Below, piece after piece: positions 11,684-24,026 of a stretch of DNA of 64,000 bases. The DNA is from Triglochin maritima (taxonomy: Eukaryota; Streptophyta; Magnoliopsida; Alismatales; Juncaginaceae), in contig OY821786.1 of assembly GCA_963682175.1 (NCBI GenBank), positions 28,604,501 through 28,668,500 of the forward strand, written 5' to 3'. The translations under genes and the position numbers were made by a program. The notes beneath the pieces were generated by a model. That model saw only the letters and a program-made list of their open reading frames with translations, was not told the origin of the DNA and did not search any database. Numbering within the stretch: position 1 is the first letter of the stretch; each line of letters begins with the position of its first letter.

Positions 11684-12569
11684 AAATTTAAGTCTTTATG
11701 CTTAATGTGATTCGATAATTGGAAAAAATCCACACTTTGACATCATCGTAGAAATATGCTCATGTTTCTTGTGCTACCCAAAATACCCCTTGCATAAACC
11801 ATTCCCTTTCTCAATGATACTCGATGGAGATCGATGGGTTCGATAAGCTCTTGATATGAACTCGATAGTATGCGGGATAGAGTTTGATGAATGACTATTT
11901 CTTATGGTTGAAGACACATTGAACTCTATAGAGCTCGATAACTTATGAATTTTAATTTGAATTTCACTTTTTTGACATGTTTTTTTGTTGTATCATGTTC
12001 GACTGTCAACGTATTGGCTGCGTACAATAGTGTTTGAGATGGTTAACGTATCGACTATTAACTTTTTTGTCATTCATATGCTTAGTGCCCCCTATATGTC
12101 ACACGACTGGGAAATAATCATTAACTGGAGTATTAACTTCGGCATCTGCAAAAACAAAATAGGAAAAAACCAAAACCAGTTAAAAAAACATGGAAAATTG
12201 CAACAACAAAAAATTGTCTCATATCGAGCACTTATCGAACTCATAGAGCCTATCGAGCATACTATCGAGAACTTATCAAACCCATCGGTAATGCTTATGT
12301 TAATAATTTGAGTATTTATGTTTATGTTATCAAACTCATCGAACAAATAAGTTTCAACTATAAGAAATAGTCATTCATCGAACTTTATCGAGCTCATATC
12401 GAGAACTTATCAAACTCATCGAGCTCCATCGAGTACCATTGAGAAAGGGAATGATTTATGCAAGGAGTATTTTGGGTAGCACAGGAAGCATAAGTATATT
12501 TCTATGATGATGTCAAAGTATGGACTTTTTTTCAATTATTGAGTCACTCTAAGCATAAGACTCAAATTT
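11684..12569. repeat. Long inverted repeat (fold-back), arms about 220 bp
   Basis: The left arm 11684-11910 and the reverse complement of the right arm 12355-12569 align over their whole length at roughly 85-90 percent by eye, with a 440-bp spacer. Both arms hold ACATCATC, a TTGTGCTACCCAAAATAC-like block and CATTCCCTTTCTCAATG. The spacer holds further ATCGA-rich repeats. A transcript would fold into a long hairpin. It may be the terminal inverted repeats of a Mutator-type or fold-back element. No clear target duplication was found. Confidence 0.8.
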
Positions 12570-12720
12570 CAATTATGAGTGTATTGAAAAATGACATGAG
12601 CTTCCGAAATAACATCTTCTTCATTCATTCCATTCCTCCTTAGCGCTTATTCATAGCAAGACACTCATTTCAATGTGGACCCTCTTATTCTTCTTCACTC
12701 ACTTTTGAACGATTCAATAT

Positions 12721-14960
12721 GGAAAATGCTCAACGTACTCCGTTTTGGGCTCTTTTTTGGGCTCCATTCTCTTCCCACACACATGGGCTGTATTCACGTG
12801 GTGTCCATCATATCAAAGATTTCCACCTCGAATCTTTTGGGCAAACTGCACACAGTCCCCCAACTTGTGTGAAATAACTGATTTGTTAACTTCTCTCCTC
12901 ATTGTTTAATGGAGAAATACAGACAATCATCACATGTCCCAACCAAAATTTAATGCAACGTGATAGGAGATGATGTCATACACTCATGTCCTTGCATCCT
13001 TCCTCAACACTCCATTTGACTTCTTCTTGCCTTCACCAAACAAGATATATCTTTATGAAATATTTGGATATCCAGTTATTCAGATATAGGTTGACAATAT
13101 CTCTACATCTACCCAAACTTGTATCCTCACTATTCTAGGCATATATTATCCTACGCTTGAGCTTGCTGGACATGTCAAACATTTCTTGATATAAAATGTA
13201 TAATTAAAAAGAGATATCCAATCAAATATCTGAACAGCCATGAGTTTTTAAGATACATGATCACATGCCTACGTATAGATAATATGTTTGATAAACATTA
13301 TGCAAAATAGCATTTTGTCAAGACATAGTTAGATGTATAAAAAAGTTGGACAATACACAATTATTTTGTATCATCACGTATCCAGACATATGTCATCTCA
13401 CCTTTTCCAAATATACATGGATAGAGAATAACATGCATTTGTGCGTCACTTATGTTGTCTACATATCATTTACTTTTTCGATGGGTAACTGACTTTGTCT
13501 GGACATGCAAAAAAAATATCAAACAGCTGAACAATACACAATTGTCTTATATCATCACTTATCCAGACATATATCACCCAACATTTTCCAAAATAGTATG
13601 AAGTCTGAAAATATATAGGGTGTCTATATTTATCATCTGGATATAGATTAAGAAATTTATCAAATTGATTTTTGACAATATATCGATGTCTGTCGTTTAG
13701 ATTTGTTAGACATGTCAGGAAATATCTGGATATCCAGTCATTCAGATATATCTTTGAACAAGATATATCGTAATCAAATATCTTGATATCTAATTATTCA
13801 GATATAGGTTGGTAATATGTCTACTTAATATTTAAATGGTTGTAATCATTACACTATTGTTTAAAGAACATCCCTCACATACAAATCACATTCTCTTCCT
13901 ATTGTTTAAAGAAGAAATAGTTTTAATCATCACATTTAATGCAAGATGACGGTGATGACAAACTTCTACATCTTCTTCAACACTCATTTCACTTCATGCT
14001 TTGGTTTATCCGGATATATAGTCATATCTACTGGTCAACAATTAATCAACTTGGATATATCTCTAGAAATTAAGATCTTGGTGGATATCTACTCTTTCCT
14101 TGTGAAGTTTGCTAGATGTACGTTTGATATATCTAATATTTTTACTTCCTAATGTTACACTACTATTTAATGAGGTTGATTTGAGTCAGATATTCACATA
14201 ATAACATTGGTGGTACCTAGGGTTGTGGATCACACATCCAATATACACAAATAAAAGACTAGATATGTGATGGTATTCAGACAACAAATAAATACAAATA
14301 GACATTACATTCTGGATCAGATTTGTCAAGGGTTGGGATGACTTTTACAACCTTATAGATTATCTAGATAATGTTCCAACCTTTTTGGTTTTGCTTCTCC
14401 CACAAAAGGTAACATGAGTAACTGTCTTTGTTTGGACATACATAGGAGGTATCAAATAATTGGATAATACATAATTATCTTGTATCATCACTTATCCAGA
14501 CATATATCAAATGTGTTACTCTTTTGCTACTTCGTTAACTTGTCAACACCAAAAAATATTCAGATATATCTATTATATTTGATCAGTTATATTTAGATAA
14601 ATATCCAGATATACAAATTTATTACAAAGCACCCAAACATCTATAAAACCTCAAAACATTTAATCCGAACATGTACAACATCATAAAAAAAGTAAACTCA
14701 TTCAGACACAACAAGTGGTTATACCAAGATGAACATTAAAAACATCAGATAAAATGTTATCACACAAAAATAGTAAATATATCAAATTTCATAAAACTAA
14801 ACAAAAAATTTAGACAAATCTGAATATCTACGTACTCACATACATTCAGACAGTTATCAAGATATCAACGTATCAGATATCCAGATATCCAATATGTAAT
14901 TATTCTTGCTCTCACACAACTTCTATCCAACAACCAATGCAATTTTATCCAAGACATGTC
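12721..14960. repeat. Left part of a large diverged repeat-rich element
   Basis: Starts with GGAAAATGCT and a block containing GGGCTC twice, a motif that recurs inverted at 35639-35677 and as a third copy at 15557. Inside are repeat modules such as the GGATATCCAGTTATTCAGAT block (13060, 13725) and a block containing TTGCTGGACATGTC (13165). These recur in the opposite orientation at 16630-16860 and 34795-35010. I read this as one arm of an old DNA element with complex inverted termini, flanking the PIF-type ORF remnant. No intact gene is present. Confidence 0.5.
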
Positions 14961-14999
14961 TCACAAAATCAATAACCACAGAAATTTTTTACTAAATAA

Positions 15000-15475
15000 T
15001 CACAAACAAATATGTCCACAAGCCAAAGGACGAGGATGAGGTTTTAGGATGATGAAATTTGGAGGTCGCTGAAGGAGGAGGTCGGAAGAGTAGGATGGCG
15101 AGGAGGTGGAGGCTGTAGGAGGCCGAAGGATGGTACTGAAGGAAGACACCGGAGGAGGATGAAGATCAGAGGAGACCGAAGGAGGACGATGAAGAGGAGA
15201 CTGGAGGAAGAGGAGATCCAAGGAGATTGGAGGAGGCCAGATAAGGAAGACACCAGAAGAGGTTTGTGGGAGGACGCCAGAGACGGAGGAGGAGGAGGTT
15301 GGAGGATGCCGGAGGACGCTAGAAGAGGAGGCCGGAGAACGTCGCAAGAGGAGGAGGTCGGAGGAAGAGGACGGTGGGAGGAGGAGGAGGGGGAGGATGA
15401 TGGTGGAGGGAGGAGTGAGAAGGAAGTGAGTTTGAAACTTGAATTTGAATGGGGAAGAAATGGTTTATGTTAGTG
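15000..15475. repeat. Purine-rich low-complexity tract
   Basis: About 475 bp dominated by GGAGGA, GAAGGAGG and GGAGGCCGGAGGA units on the plus strand. Frames across it on both strands are an effect of the composition (Glu/Arg/Gly one way, Ser/Pro/Leu the other). I see no supporting gene structure. Confidence 0.7.
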
Positions 15476-15589
15476 GAATATTTGTGGTTTAGACCTTAAT
15501 ATTCTAAATATTTCAATTAAAATGAAAATTTTGTATAACCAATTACCTCCACTATTGGAAAGTGTTAGGAGCTCAATTTGGAGCTCATA

Positions 15590-16400
15590 TATCGTTACTT
15601 ATTTAATATTTCTTTCAAAAATCCTACGGGGGTTATCCTCTCATGTTCGTTCATAAGATGCCTATACTTTCTGCCATAATTAGGGGTGAGCATCCGGTCC
15701 GGTCCGGACCGGAATTTTTTCCGGGGTCTGGACCGAAGACCGGACCAGACCGGATGGCTTTGGACCGGTGACCAGACCGGACCGATCAAGTTCGGTCCGG
15801 TCCGGTCCAAAACCGGAATTTTTTATATAAAAAACGAAAATCTTACCCGTCCGGACCGGACCGAAACCACAAATTTAAAAAGGCCCAGACCGGAACCCGG
15901 ACTGGTTGGATCCGGTCCAAAAAACAGGACTGGACCGGGTTATGCTCACCCCTATCCATAATTGCCCCTTTGTTTGATCAGTGCCAACCACATCAGTGAT
16001 GGTGTTCATAAAAGACGAAATTAAACCTTCATCTTCTACCACTGACCAAGATTTCTTGTAGCCTATAAATGCTTGAGAAGGAATAGGTGGAGTGGTCTCA
16101 TCCTCATTTTTGAATCTCAGCAGGCTCATGTTTCATATTATCTTCTTCTTCTTCATGGCAACTTCCACTTCCCCCAGCATTTGCATAGCCACTATAATTT
16201 CCATGTTGAAATTGCGATGGAATTTGTGACAGAAATTGTGGTGGAACTTGTGGTATTGCTGAAAATTTGGGGTTTCTAAGTTAAAACCTTGCAAGAATAA
16301 CAAATAATTGTGGTTGGATAGAAGATTAGGATCAAATTGAAAACTTGGGGAATTTTGGGTAACTGTTCCACGGTTGCTGGGATGTGTGATGACTCATGTC
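15590..16400 (-). pseudogene. Myb-like ORF1 protein of PIF/Harbinger type, remnant
   Basis: On the minus strand a Gln/Pro-rich segment (QQYHK, FQHGNYSGYANAGGSG-like) is followed by an acidic patch. Then comes a SANT/Myb-like part reading KKSWSVVEDEGLISSFMNTI and VGTDQTKGQLW. After a 274-bp MITE insertion it continues as YASYERT and NPRRI(F/S)ERNIK. Plant PIF/Harbinger elements encode such a DNA-binding partner next to the transposase (family knowledge). Stop codons and a frameshift make it a pseudogene. Confidence 0.7.
15681..15954. mobile_element. hAT-type MITE, 274 bp
   Basis: Perfect terminal inverted repeats begin TAGGGGTGAGCAT and end ATGCTCACCCCTA. They are flanked by an 8-bp duplication with one mismatch (GCCATAAT at 15673-15680, TCCATAAT at 15955-15962), as expected for hAT transposition. 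The interior is packed with GGTCCGG and CCGGACCGG dyads. It has no coding capacity and must be moved by a hAT transposase in trans. It interrupts the Myb-like ORF remnant. Confidence 0.9.
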
Positions 16401-16890
16401 AAATCACAGACATCTAGATATTTAATAGTATTATGTTTCAGTTTTTACCTATGTCTGGATATTTAATAGATTTTGTCTGGATCATGTTTAGTTTGTCTAA
16501 GTAAGTATTTGTCTGGATTCTCTTTAGCTACGTCTGGAATATGTTACCTATGTCTGCATATTTTGTCAAATATTTCTGAAGTTATGTCTGGATTTCATTA
16601 TAACATTTGATTACGATATCGCTTTTGGATTTATACATTTTATGTCAAAACATGTTTGACTTGTCCAGCAAACAAAAACGTAAAGCAATATATCTGGTTA
16701 GGAATGGACAATAGTGTGTGCAAATGGAAATGATGCTAAAGTTAACTGATTAACTTATATGTTTGGAATAGTGATGATACATTTTTTTGTAGGTGTAGAC
16801 ACATTACCAACCTATATCTGAATAACTGGATATCCAAATTTTTTATTATGATATACAGATATTAATATAGGTATAGAAGGATGTCACCAC
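16385..16890. repeat. Inner part of the diverged repeat-rich element, left of the Athila insertion
   Basis: Repeats of TGTCTGGAT and TATATCTGG, and a module with CATGTTTGACTTGTCCAGCA and CTGGATATCC, which is the reverse complement of modules near 13060-13205. The sequence is cut at 16890/16891 by the Athila-like element and continues at 34536. Confidence 0.55.
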
Positions 16891-18087
16891 TGATGAGAAT
16901 TAAATTTATACCGCAAGTGCACGACGTCAATGAAGACGTGGCAAGTACGGGTCGAACACAAGGAGGGAGAGATTTGTTATTTGTGTGATTTTCGATTAGG
17001 GGAAAGAATGAGAGAAGAATAAGTTTGGTTTTGAGATTTTTGGTTTTTTAATTTTCTAAAGCATGAAACATAAACAAATAAAACTAAAATAAGAACAAAG
17101 ATGGTGAATTCCGTTAGGTGGAGGTTTAGATATAGGGTTTAGATTAGAGAATTCAGAAACTTATAATAAATCATATTAGTTATAAAGCATTACATGATAA
17201 ATGATTCAACATAAACTCAAGTAAAAATATACTAATACGAACTTAAAATAATAACATCATTCTCTTCTCATCACCCTAAATCCGTCACCACCACCCTTTG
17301 GAGAGAGTTAGAAACTCATCGATGGGAGGAAGGAGAAGGGGTCCTAGAGAACTACAAAAGAAAACTAAAAACACAAGATAAAACAACAAAGCTTTATTAC
17401 TAAATTATGGAATAAAAATAAGAACATCCTCTACAACATCGTTTCAGGGCTATTCATAGCCGATACAAGGGACTTAGGTATAAAATAGGAAAGTACACGT
17501 GGCAAGACACGACTGGACAAAATCCGGAGCCACGGATCACAAGGGGTGCGGCGGAATCGCCGCATATTACACATAAGGTGCGGCGTAATCGCCTCAATAT
17601 TCGCTCTGATTTAATCCAGATTTTTCCTATGTGTTTATGGTATGATTTCAATATCTTTTGCGCGTCTGGATTGATTCTTTCTTTTCTTTTGAGCTCCGAC
17701 CTTATTTCTTTATATATTTGGAGATCCACATTGATTTTTCTTTAGAATTTCTCCATAATAATAAAAGCTACTCGTAATTTGCAATTAGGTCCTTGACTTT
17801 TTGCAATTAAGTCCATGACTCCTTTTGTGCTTAAGTCCTTTTTCTTTTTGTAATTAGGCCGTGAATGTTTTATGCATGGATGAACTTCTATTTGAATCCC
17901 GATAATCTTGAACTTTGTCTTTATGACAGGAATGAGTCTCTTGGACGCATTTATGCTCGGGATATGGGTAATTTGCATTCAGGTCCCTATATTCTGTAAA
18001 TAAGACTAAACACATACCTTAGTAGCATTTATTGATATAAAATTAATCTAAATGAAAGACATATGATGCAATGTATGCAATGCATCA
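16891..18087 (-). repeat. 3' LTR of the outer Athila-like element
   Basis: TGATGAG...GCATCA on the plus strand, 1197 bp. The TATA box has decayed to TATGAATA (reverse complement of 17451-17458). Upstream of it, at 17547-17564, lies the dyad TGCGGCG-GAAT-CGCCGCA. Confidence 0.93.
17547..17564. repeat. Promoter-proximal CpG hairpin, outer family
   Basis: Arms TGCGGCG and CGCCGCA with loop GAAT, about 90 bp upstream of the TATA position. The solo LTR has the same arms with loop TTTC (54427-54444), and the leader has them with loop GATC (33126-33143). Confidence 0.85.
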
Positions 18088-18108
18088 AATACCCCCACAC
18101 CTAGATTT
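18088..18108 (-). other. Polypurine tract, outer Athila-like element
   Basis: On the minus strand TAGGTGTGGGGGTATT directly precedes the 3' LTR. Confidence 0.88.
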
Positions 18109-19040
18109 TGCTAGTCCCTAGCAAAACAAAATATAAGAGAAATGAAAACAGGGAAATCCTAACTCACTTTCGTAGGAATCACGGTTGCACTTAGCATGTG
18201 CAACAAGCCTTTAAACCCCTCAGTTTCCTTAGAGGACGAGTTTTTTTGTCTCGTGAGGGTTTTCAGTTGACACACCCACAAAGTCTTAATTCAAAATTTC
18301 ATTAATAACTCTAAATATCTCCACCTCAACCTTATACATCTCACTTTGAATTATTGCATGCTCATTATATAAATCTAACTCATAAAGAATCTGACTTGGT
18401 CTTTGTTCCTCCAACATTCACACCACTAACCCTTCTACACATGTTATCACTTAAATTATTTTGCACGCCTCCTCTGGTGGTGAAGTATCATTTGGATCAA
18501 CCATGACATGGATCATTCTTTTAGCTTTGGGCCTTAGTATTTTTTTTGTGATTCAACACATTTGCTTTTTCTGATACTTTTACCCTTTTTTTGCATTCGT
18601 GTAGCGAGTTTGGTCGATAATCCCGAGCTGGCAGACTCAAGTTACCGGGTTTCAAGATACCCCTACGGACCAGTGACTCGAAGGCTTGGGCTTTTGTAAT
18701 CAGTTTGCAAAATGTGTTTTCCTCCCTTTATTCCTTTATTTTTACTTTTATTTTCCTCAAGGCTTAATTGCTATTAGAAGTCCACACTTCCCGGTATATT
18801 TTCCTCAACCTCTGCTTTTTATCAACCACTTCAAAGATTTGATTCATCCAATTTAAGTGCATACATGTCTTAAAGGGTAATGGGTTATTTCTTTGGAACT
18901 TTGATTTATGTCATAATTTCTACAAGCAAAACTATATAATAAGGAACAGAAACTCAATGCATTTTGTACACGGGTTTTGGCAGTTCAATCTTAAGCTATG
19001 TCATGGAACATTGATTTTTTTTAAACAACATATAAAGATA
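18109..19040. other. Non-coding 3' internal region of the outer element
   Basis: Lies between the gag-protease remnant and the polypurine tract, where Athila elements usually carry further sequence. No pol domain, envelope-like frame or other gene is visible on either strand. Confidence 0.6.
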
Positions 19041-19043
19041 GAT

Positions 19044-19085
19044 AAACACCCCCCACACACCTAAATCATGCATTGTCCTCAATGT
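19044..19085 (-). other. Second, internal polypurine-like tract
   Basis: On the minus strand TTGAGGACAATGCATG is followed by TTAGGTGTGTGGGGGGTG. The inner element has the same pair at 29554-29592. A second tract of this type is seen in Athila/Tat-type elements and may be an extra plus-strand start (inference). Confidence 0.7.
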
Positions 19086-19149
19086 ATGCAAAGATAAATC
19101 AATTGCACTTATTACCTGCGTCAACTGTGGTGGAGGGATTGAATTTGCT

Positions 19150-21721
19150 TAGAGTCAACCATAGTCAGAACTGGATTGAATGACACCATTTTGGTGCATG
19201 GATCCAGTTGAATTGTTCCCCATGTTGCAATGAGAGTCCTGAGTCACAGATTCCACACCCCTCACATGTATTGGTTCTCTTATTTGCTCGAGTGATGGTG
19301 GGTGTGTCGAAGAATTACTCCCCTTTTTCTCACTTCCTTTTTGATTTTGCGATGATTTATTTGATTCAGAAATCTTATAGATACGTGCTCTCATCACAAC
19401 ATCACTTTGATTGCATATTATTTCTGGCTCACTATCAACATGAAAGATATTAAATTCAGCTTTTAAGTTCCCAAAAGATAATTGCATGAGCCCATTTCGA
19501 CAGTTTATCAATGCTTCAGAAGTTGCTAAAAAGGGTCTGCCTACAGGGATTTGTCTATTACGATTTACAACAGGTGCAGTATCTAGTACGACAAAATCCA
19601 CTGGATAAATGAAGTCACCCACCTTGATCAAAACGTCCTCGACTACACCTCTTGGTTTCTTAATAGAGCAGTCAGCAAATTGAAGAGTTGTCTTAGAGGG
19701 TTTTAGTGGACCAAGGTTGAGTTGCTCGTAGACTGAGAACGGGAGTAGGTTAACACTAGCACCAAGGTCTAGAAGGGCTTTGTTGATAAAAGTATCTCCT
19801 ATCGCACATGAAATTGTGGGACACCCGGGGTCCTTATACTTTATAGGAGAAGAGTTTGACAGAATTGAGCTTATGTTTGCAGTTAAGAATGTCTTCTTTG
19901 GTACGTTCGTTTTTCTCTTTTTAGTGCACAGATCTTTTAAGAATTTAGCATAAGCAGGTATTTATTGAATCATATCTAAGAGTGGAATATTCACCTTAAC
20001 TTGCTTAAATACTTCCAAGATTTTCTCCATTTGTGCACTAGAGTTCTTCTTGAGTCTATTGGGCAATGAAGTTTAGGAACATAGACTCGCTCAGGTTGAG
20101 CTATGGGTTCAGGTTGAGTAGGTGGGTTGGGCATTTCAGATTGGACGTCAGGTTCAATGGTTAGGTCATATGTGGTTGTTTTATGGCTAGATTGATTAGA
20201 CGTTCTAGGATTTACCACATTGCTATCAACTTGTCTTCCGGACCGTAATGATACTACTGCATTTATTTGTTGGAATGGTCCTTCCTCATTAACCATTTGA
20301 ACTGGTCTCGAGTTGTTACTTCCTAGAGGTGGTTGATAGGGTTGATATTGATTATTAGATCTAGGATTCACCTCAGGTTGACTTGGAAACTGCCCCTTTT
20401 CTCTTGAACCTACAATTTGTTAGAGTTGGCTGACTTGTGTCTCTAGCCTTTGGAAGGACTGGTTGGTTGTTTGTATAAAAGTCTTCATCAAATTTTCCAA
20501 GCTTGTCAACCTAACATCATAATCTCCATTGTTACTAAACCCAGATGATGTATTATTGTGGTTATACGGGTTTGGTTGTTGTCTAGGAGGTTGACCTTGT
20601 TGGCTTGATGAGAAATTGGAATTATTACGCCAACCCGAGTTATAGGTTGATGCGTATGGGTCATTTCTAGCATGGTTAAACGTGGCATTAACTTGTTCCC
20701 AGTCCGCACAATCCTCCATTAAATGACCAGTCTGACCACATCTAGAGCAAGGGATAGTCGAGGCTTGATTCACTCGGGGTCGGGTTTGTAGCTCTAGACT
20801 TTCCATTCTGCGCATAAGGGTAGCTAGTTTTGCTTCAGCCGCTATATTGGCATCTACAGCTAAGACACCTGGTTTGGGTTGACTTGCTATTCTAGATCCA
20901 ATACTCGGGTTAAGCGGTGCTCTAGCATTGTCCCATTGCATACTGCTTTCAGCTAAATCCTCAAGAAAAGTCCAGGCATCATTCTCATTTTTGGACATAA
21001 AGCTTCCTTGGCTTACAGATTCTAGCATAACCCTAGATGTGGGTTTCAATCCCTCATAGATAATTTGGCACAATTGCCATCTTGGAATTCCATGATGAGG
21101 GCATTGGGTCAATAGACTTTTAAATCTTTCTAAATAGGAATAGAACGGCTCGCTCTCAGATTGAACGAATGCAACAATTTCATTCCTAATCCTAATAGTC
21201 TTATGGTTGGGGAAATATTTCTTTAAGAAAACTTGAACAAACTCGGCCCAACTCCTAATAGATCTTTCGGCTAGACTATATAGTCATTTCTTAGCGTCGT
21301 CCTTCAGTGCTAGAGGTACGATTTTCAGACGCACTGCCTCCTCAGAGATATGCTGGTATTGCATAAGAGAGCAGATTTCCTCAAATTCTCTAAGGAAGAG
21401 ATATGGGTCTTCCCTAGAGGTGAACTTGGGCAACATACTCATGTATTGTGCCTTCAGTTCGAAGTCGCGACCCGGTATGACGGGCATAACGATGCACGAT
21501 GACTGAGTAGCCATTGTTGGGTAGCACCGATCCCTCAGAGTCATAGGTGGTGCAACAGGCGGGTCCACTACATTCTCACCCATTGGATCTGGGTGAGGTG
21601 GTGCAACAGGTGGATTGGGGCTAAGCTCCAGACTGGAATCTAGATGAACTCGTGAGAGTCGATTACTCAAGTCCCGAATCCAAATCTGAGTGCACCGGTT
21701 TGAATCAATTTTTGAATTCAA
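19150..21721 (-). pseudogene. gag-protease of the outer Athila-like element, decayed
   Basis: From the ATG at 21721 the frame has the Athila-type gag core (DRCYP, SMLPKF, FLREFEEICSLM, KDDAKK). A stop codon at the end of that core (near 21284) interrupts it. The gag continues (CPHHGIPRWQLCQIIYEGL, a zinc knuckle CSRCGQTGHLMEDC) to a second stop near 20418. Further on are stops and a frameshift near 19985-20060, then the protease core DLGASVNLLP and GRPFLAT...INCRNG. The product would be the virus-like particle protein and its protease. The frame is closed at several places and cannot work. Confidence 0.88.
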
Positions 21722-21955
21722 ATTCTAAATTTAAATTCCAAATTCAAATTCAAGAATCAATTGATTTATTTTTTTTAATTAATTTTTTTTTAAAAAAATT
21801 CTTCAAAAAATGGAAACAAACAATAGAATGGGGAAAGATGAGAAATGAATCATAATCTAGAGAATTGAGGTGAGAAGAGAAAGAAGACTCAGATGAGAAG
21901 GGAAACTTAACTCTAAAGATAGAAAAGAGGGTCGGTCAGAAATTTCCTAAGCAAG

Positions 21956-22543
21956 TGATTGACATCATTTCATGCTCATATTTGTATCTTATATCCATTA
22001 TCTTTCACCTAAATAATGCTATGTTACGAGTTTTATGTTTAGTTTTCAGGAATAAATAGGTTTGAAGAGATGAAGCATAAAAGGACCCAAAAGCTGGGAA
22101 AAAGGACTGAATTGTGAGATCTGTGGACCAAGATGCAAGGAAGAAGGACCTGAATGCAAGACCGAAGGACCTAAGAGCAAAACAGAATACTCCTCATCAT
22201 CATGGGGAGTATTTTGGCAATTCTATTCGGGTCGGAGCTCCAACATGCAAAATAGATGCATCAAATACCAACAAAGCCTTCCAGAAAAGCCCACAAGAAA
22301 TTCCAGACCGATCCGGACACTGTAGACCGCGAATTAGCGGTCCAAGACCGCTAATTGGCGGTCACTTTTGGCCCAAATGCGCTCAAATTTCTCCTGGACT
22401 TGTATTAATGTTCGTTTAGGCTATTTTTGGTGTTTGTTTAGTCCCACATCGGGGGATTGTCCCGGTTTGCCTTTTTCCATGGCTATAAATAGAACTCTTC
22501 ACCTCCTATTGTAATCACTCCATATTTTAAGTGGCTATTCTTC
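21956..22543 (+). repeat. Truncated first LTR of the inner element
   Basis: First 588 bp of the 1403-bp LTR, ending at the sequence TCTTC. It joins internal sequence that is identical to 29771 onward. The TATA box (22484-22491) is kept, so it still has a U3 promoter. It has three substitutions relative to the other two LTRs, one of which breaks the first dyad (GACCGC followed by G instead of T). Confidence 0.93.
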
Positions 22544-23618
22544 ATGTGTTTGTGAAAGAAAATGTTTTTGTGGGTTTTGCGTGTGTTTAGCATGTGCAAA
22601 ACCGTTGAGAGGCAAAGTAAAAAGAAAGCTCCCAAAATTGTCTTGAACTTGATGCATTAGGATTTCTAGTTTACTGGCTTTAGGTCTTATCGAGTCGTTA
22701 GGATGCACCCCGGTTTTCCCTAGGGGGGCGTGTAATCATAGGGTTTCAGTACTCAAACATTTAAATAAGTCCACCCTGAACCTAGTGAGTCAAATAATTC
22801 GTGTTTGTGAGTATAAGGAAGTTTGTCGTAGTCGAGGGCCCTTAATCTCTTTTTGTGAAACTTAAGTGTAGGGGTTTTGGTTCCCATATAGATAAATAAG
22901 TGGTGTTCTCTCTTCTCGCACGGCTCCTATCACTCGGGAAAGTAGGTCTGAGGGGACTTTGTGCCTGGTGCTTTCGAGTCATCTGACTTGGGATGCGCCG
23001 ACCGAACTCCCGTTACACGGGTGGTAGGGATCGCCCTATGTGGAGATTTGGGGGAAGGTGTACGTGATAGTGTAAGTCCTCATAGGCAATGATGCACGAA
23101 ACCTGACCCTGGGAGAATCAAACACCGACCAATAAAATTCTCCAAAACAAAAAAAAAGAAAAAAAAGAAAAAAGAAAAAGAAAAAAAAGAAGTAAATAAG
23201 AACCAAAATGGACTTTACACATTGTATCACATTCAGAAGTTAAGGTTGCCCATGTCTTTCACTTAAGTCCTTAACTAACTCTCACGAATAACTCATTAGG
23301 CTAGGTGTGTGGACGGATTACATATATAGAGTCGACCCGTAGTGTTACCGCGTCCCATGATCGACAAAATAATTCCAGCGAGTCGTGTAGCTAGATTGAT
23401 TAATGCATCTTGTTCAGATTTTGTGGGTAGATCCGCTGAAAACCCTCAGGAGACAACACTCCTCCTCCTTGGCGACAAGGAGGTTTAACGGCTTGTTGCA
23501 CGTGCTAAGTGCAACCGTGATTCCTACGAAAGTGAGTTAGGATTTCTTGTTTTTTTTTGCATGCTTTTCTCTTTCTTTGTTTTGCTCGGGACTAGCAAAA
23601 GTTAGGTGTGGGGGTATT
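22544..23618 (+). repeat. Duplicated 3' internal segment
   Basis: 1075 bp matching 29771-30845 almost exactly, including the A-rich tract near 23145 and the polypurine tract TAGGTGTGGGGGTATT before the LTR. It contains no gene. It is what remains of a second internal region after deletion. Confidence 0.93.
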
Positions 23619-23987
23619 TGATTGACATCATTTCATGCTCATATTTGTATCTTATATCCATTATCTTTCACCTAAATAATGCTATGTTACGAGTTTTATG
23701 TTTAGTTTTCAGGAATAAATAGGTTTGAAGAGATGAAGCATAAAAGGACCCAAAAGCTGGGAAAAAGGACTGAATTGTGAGATCTGTGGACCAAGATGCA
23801 AGGAAGAAGGACCTGAATGCAAGACCGAAGGACCTAAGAGCAAAACAGAATACTCCTCACCATCATGGGGAGTATTTTGGCAATTCTATTCGGGTCGGAG
23901 CTCCAACATGCAAAATAGATGCATCAAATACCAACAAAGCCTTCCAGAAAAGCCCACAAGAAATTCCAGACCGATCCGGACACTGTA

Positions 23988-24026
23988 GACCGCTAATTAG
24001 CGGTCCAAGACCGCTAATTGGCGGTC
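23988..24026. repeat. Promoter-proximal palindrome pair, inner family
   Basis: GACCGCTAATTAGCGGTC is a perfect 18-bp palindrome. It is followed after three bases by GACCGCTAATTGGCGGTC, which has one mismatched pair. The pair recurs in the last LTR (about 31215-31253) and, changed in both arms, in the leader at 25180-25219. Confidence 0.9.

Noticed and set aside
15159..15473. Glu/Arg/Gly-rich frame of 104 codons
   Set aside because: It is explained by the purine-rich tract; the other strand is equally open.
22114..22419. 101-codon frame present in each LTR of the inner family
   Set aside because: It lies in the U3 region upstream of the TATA box and crosses the palindrome pair. It is repeated only with the LTR.
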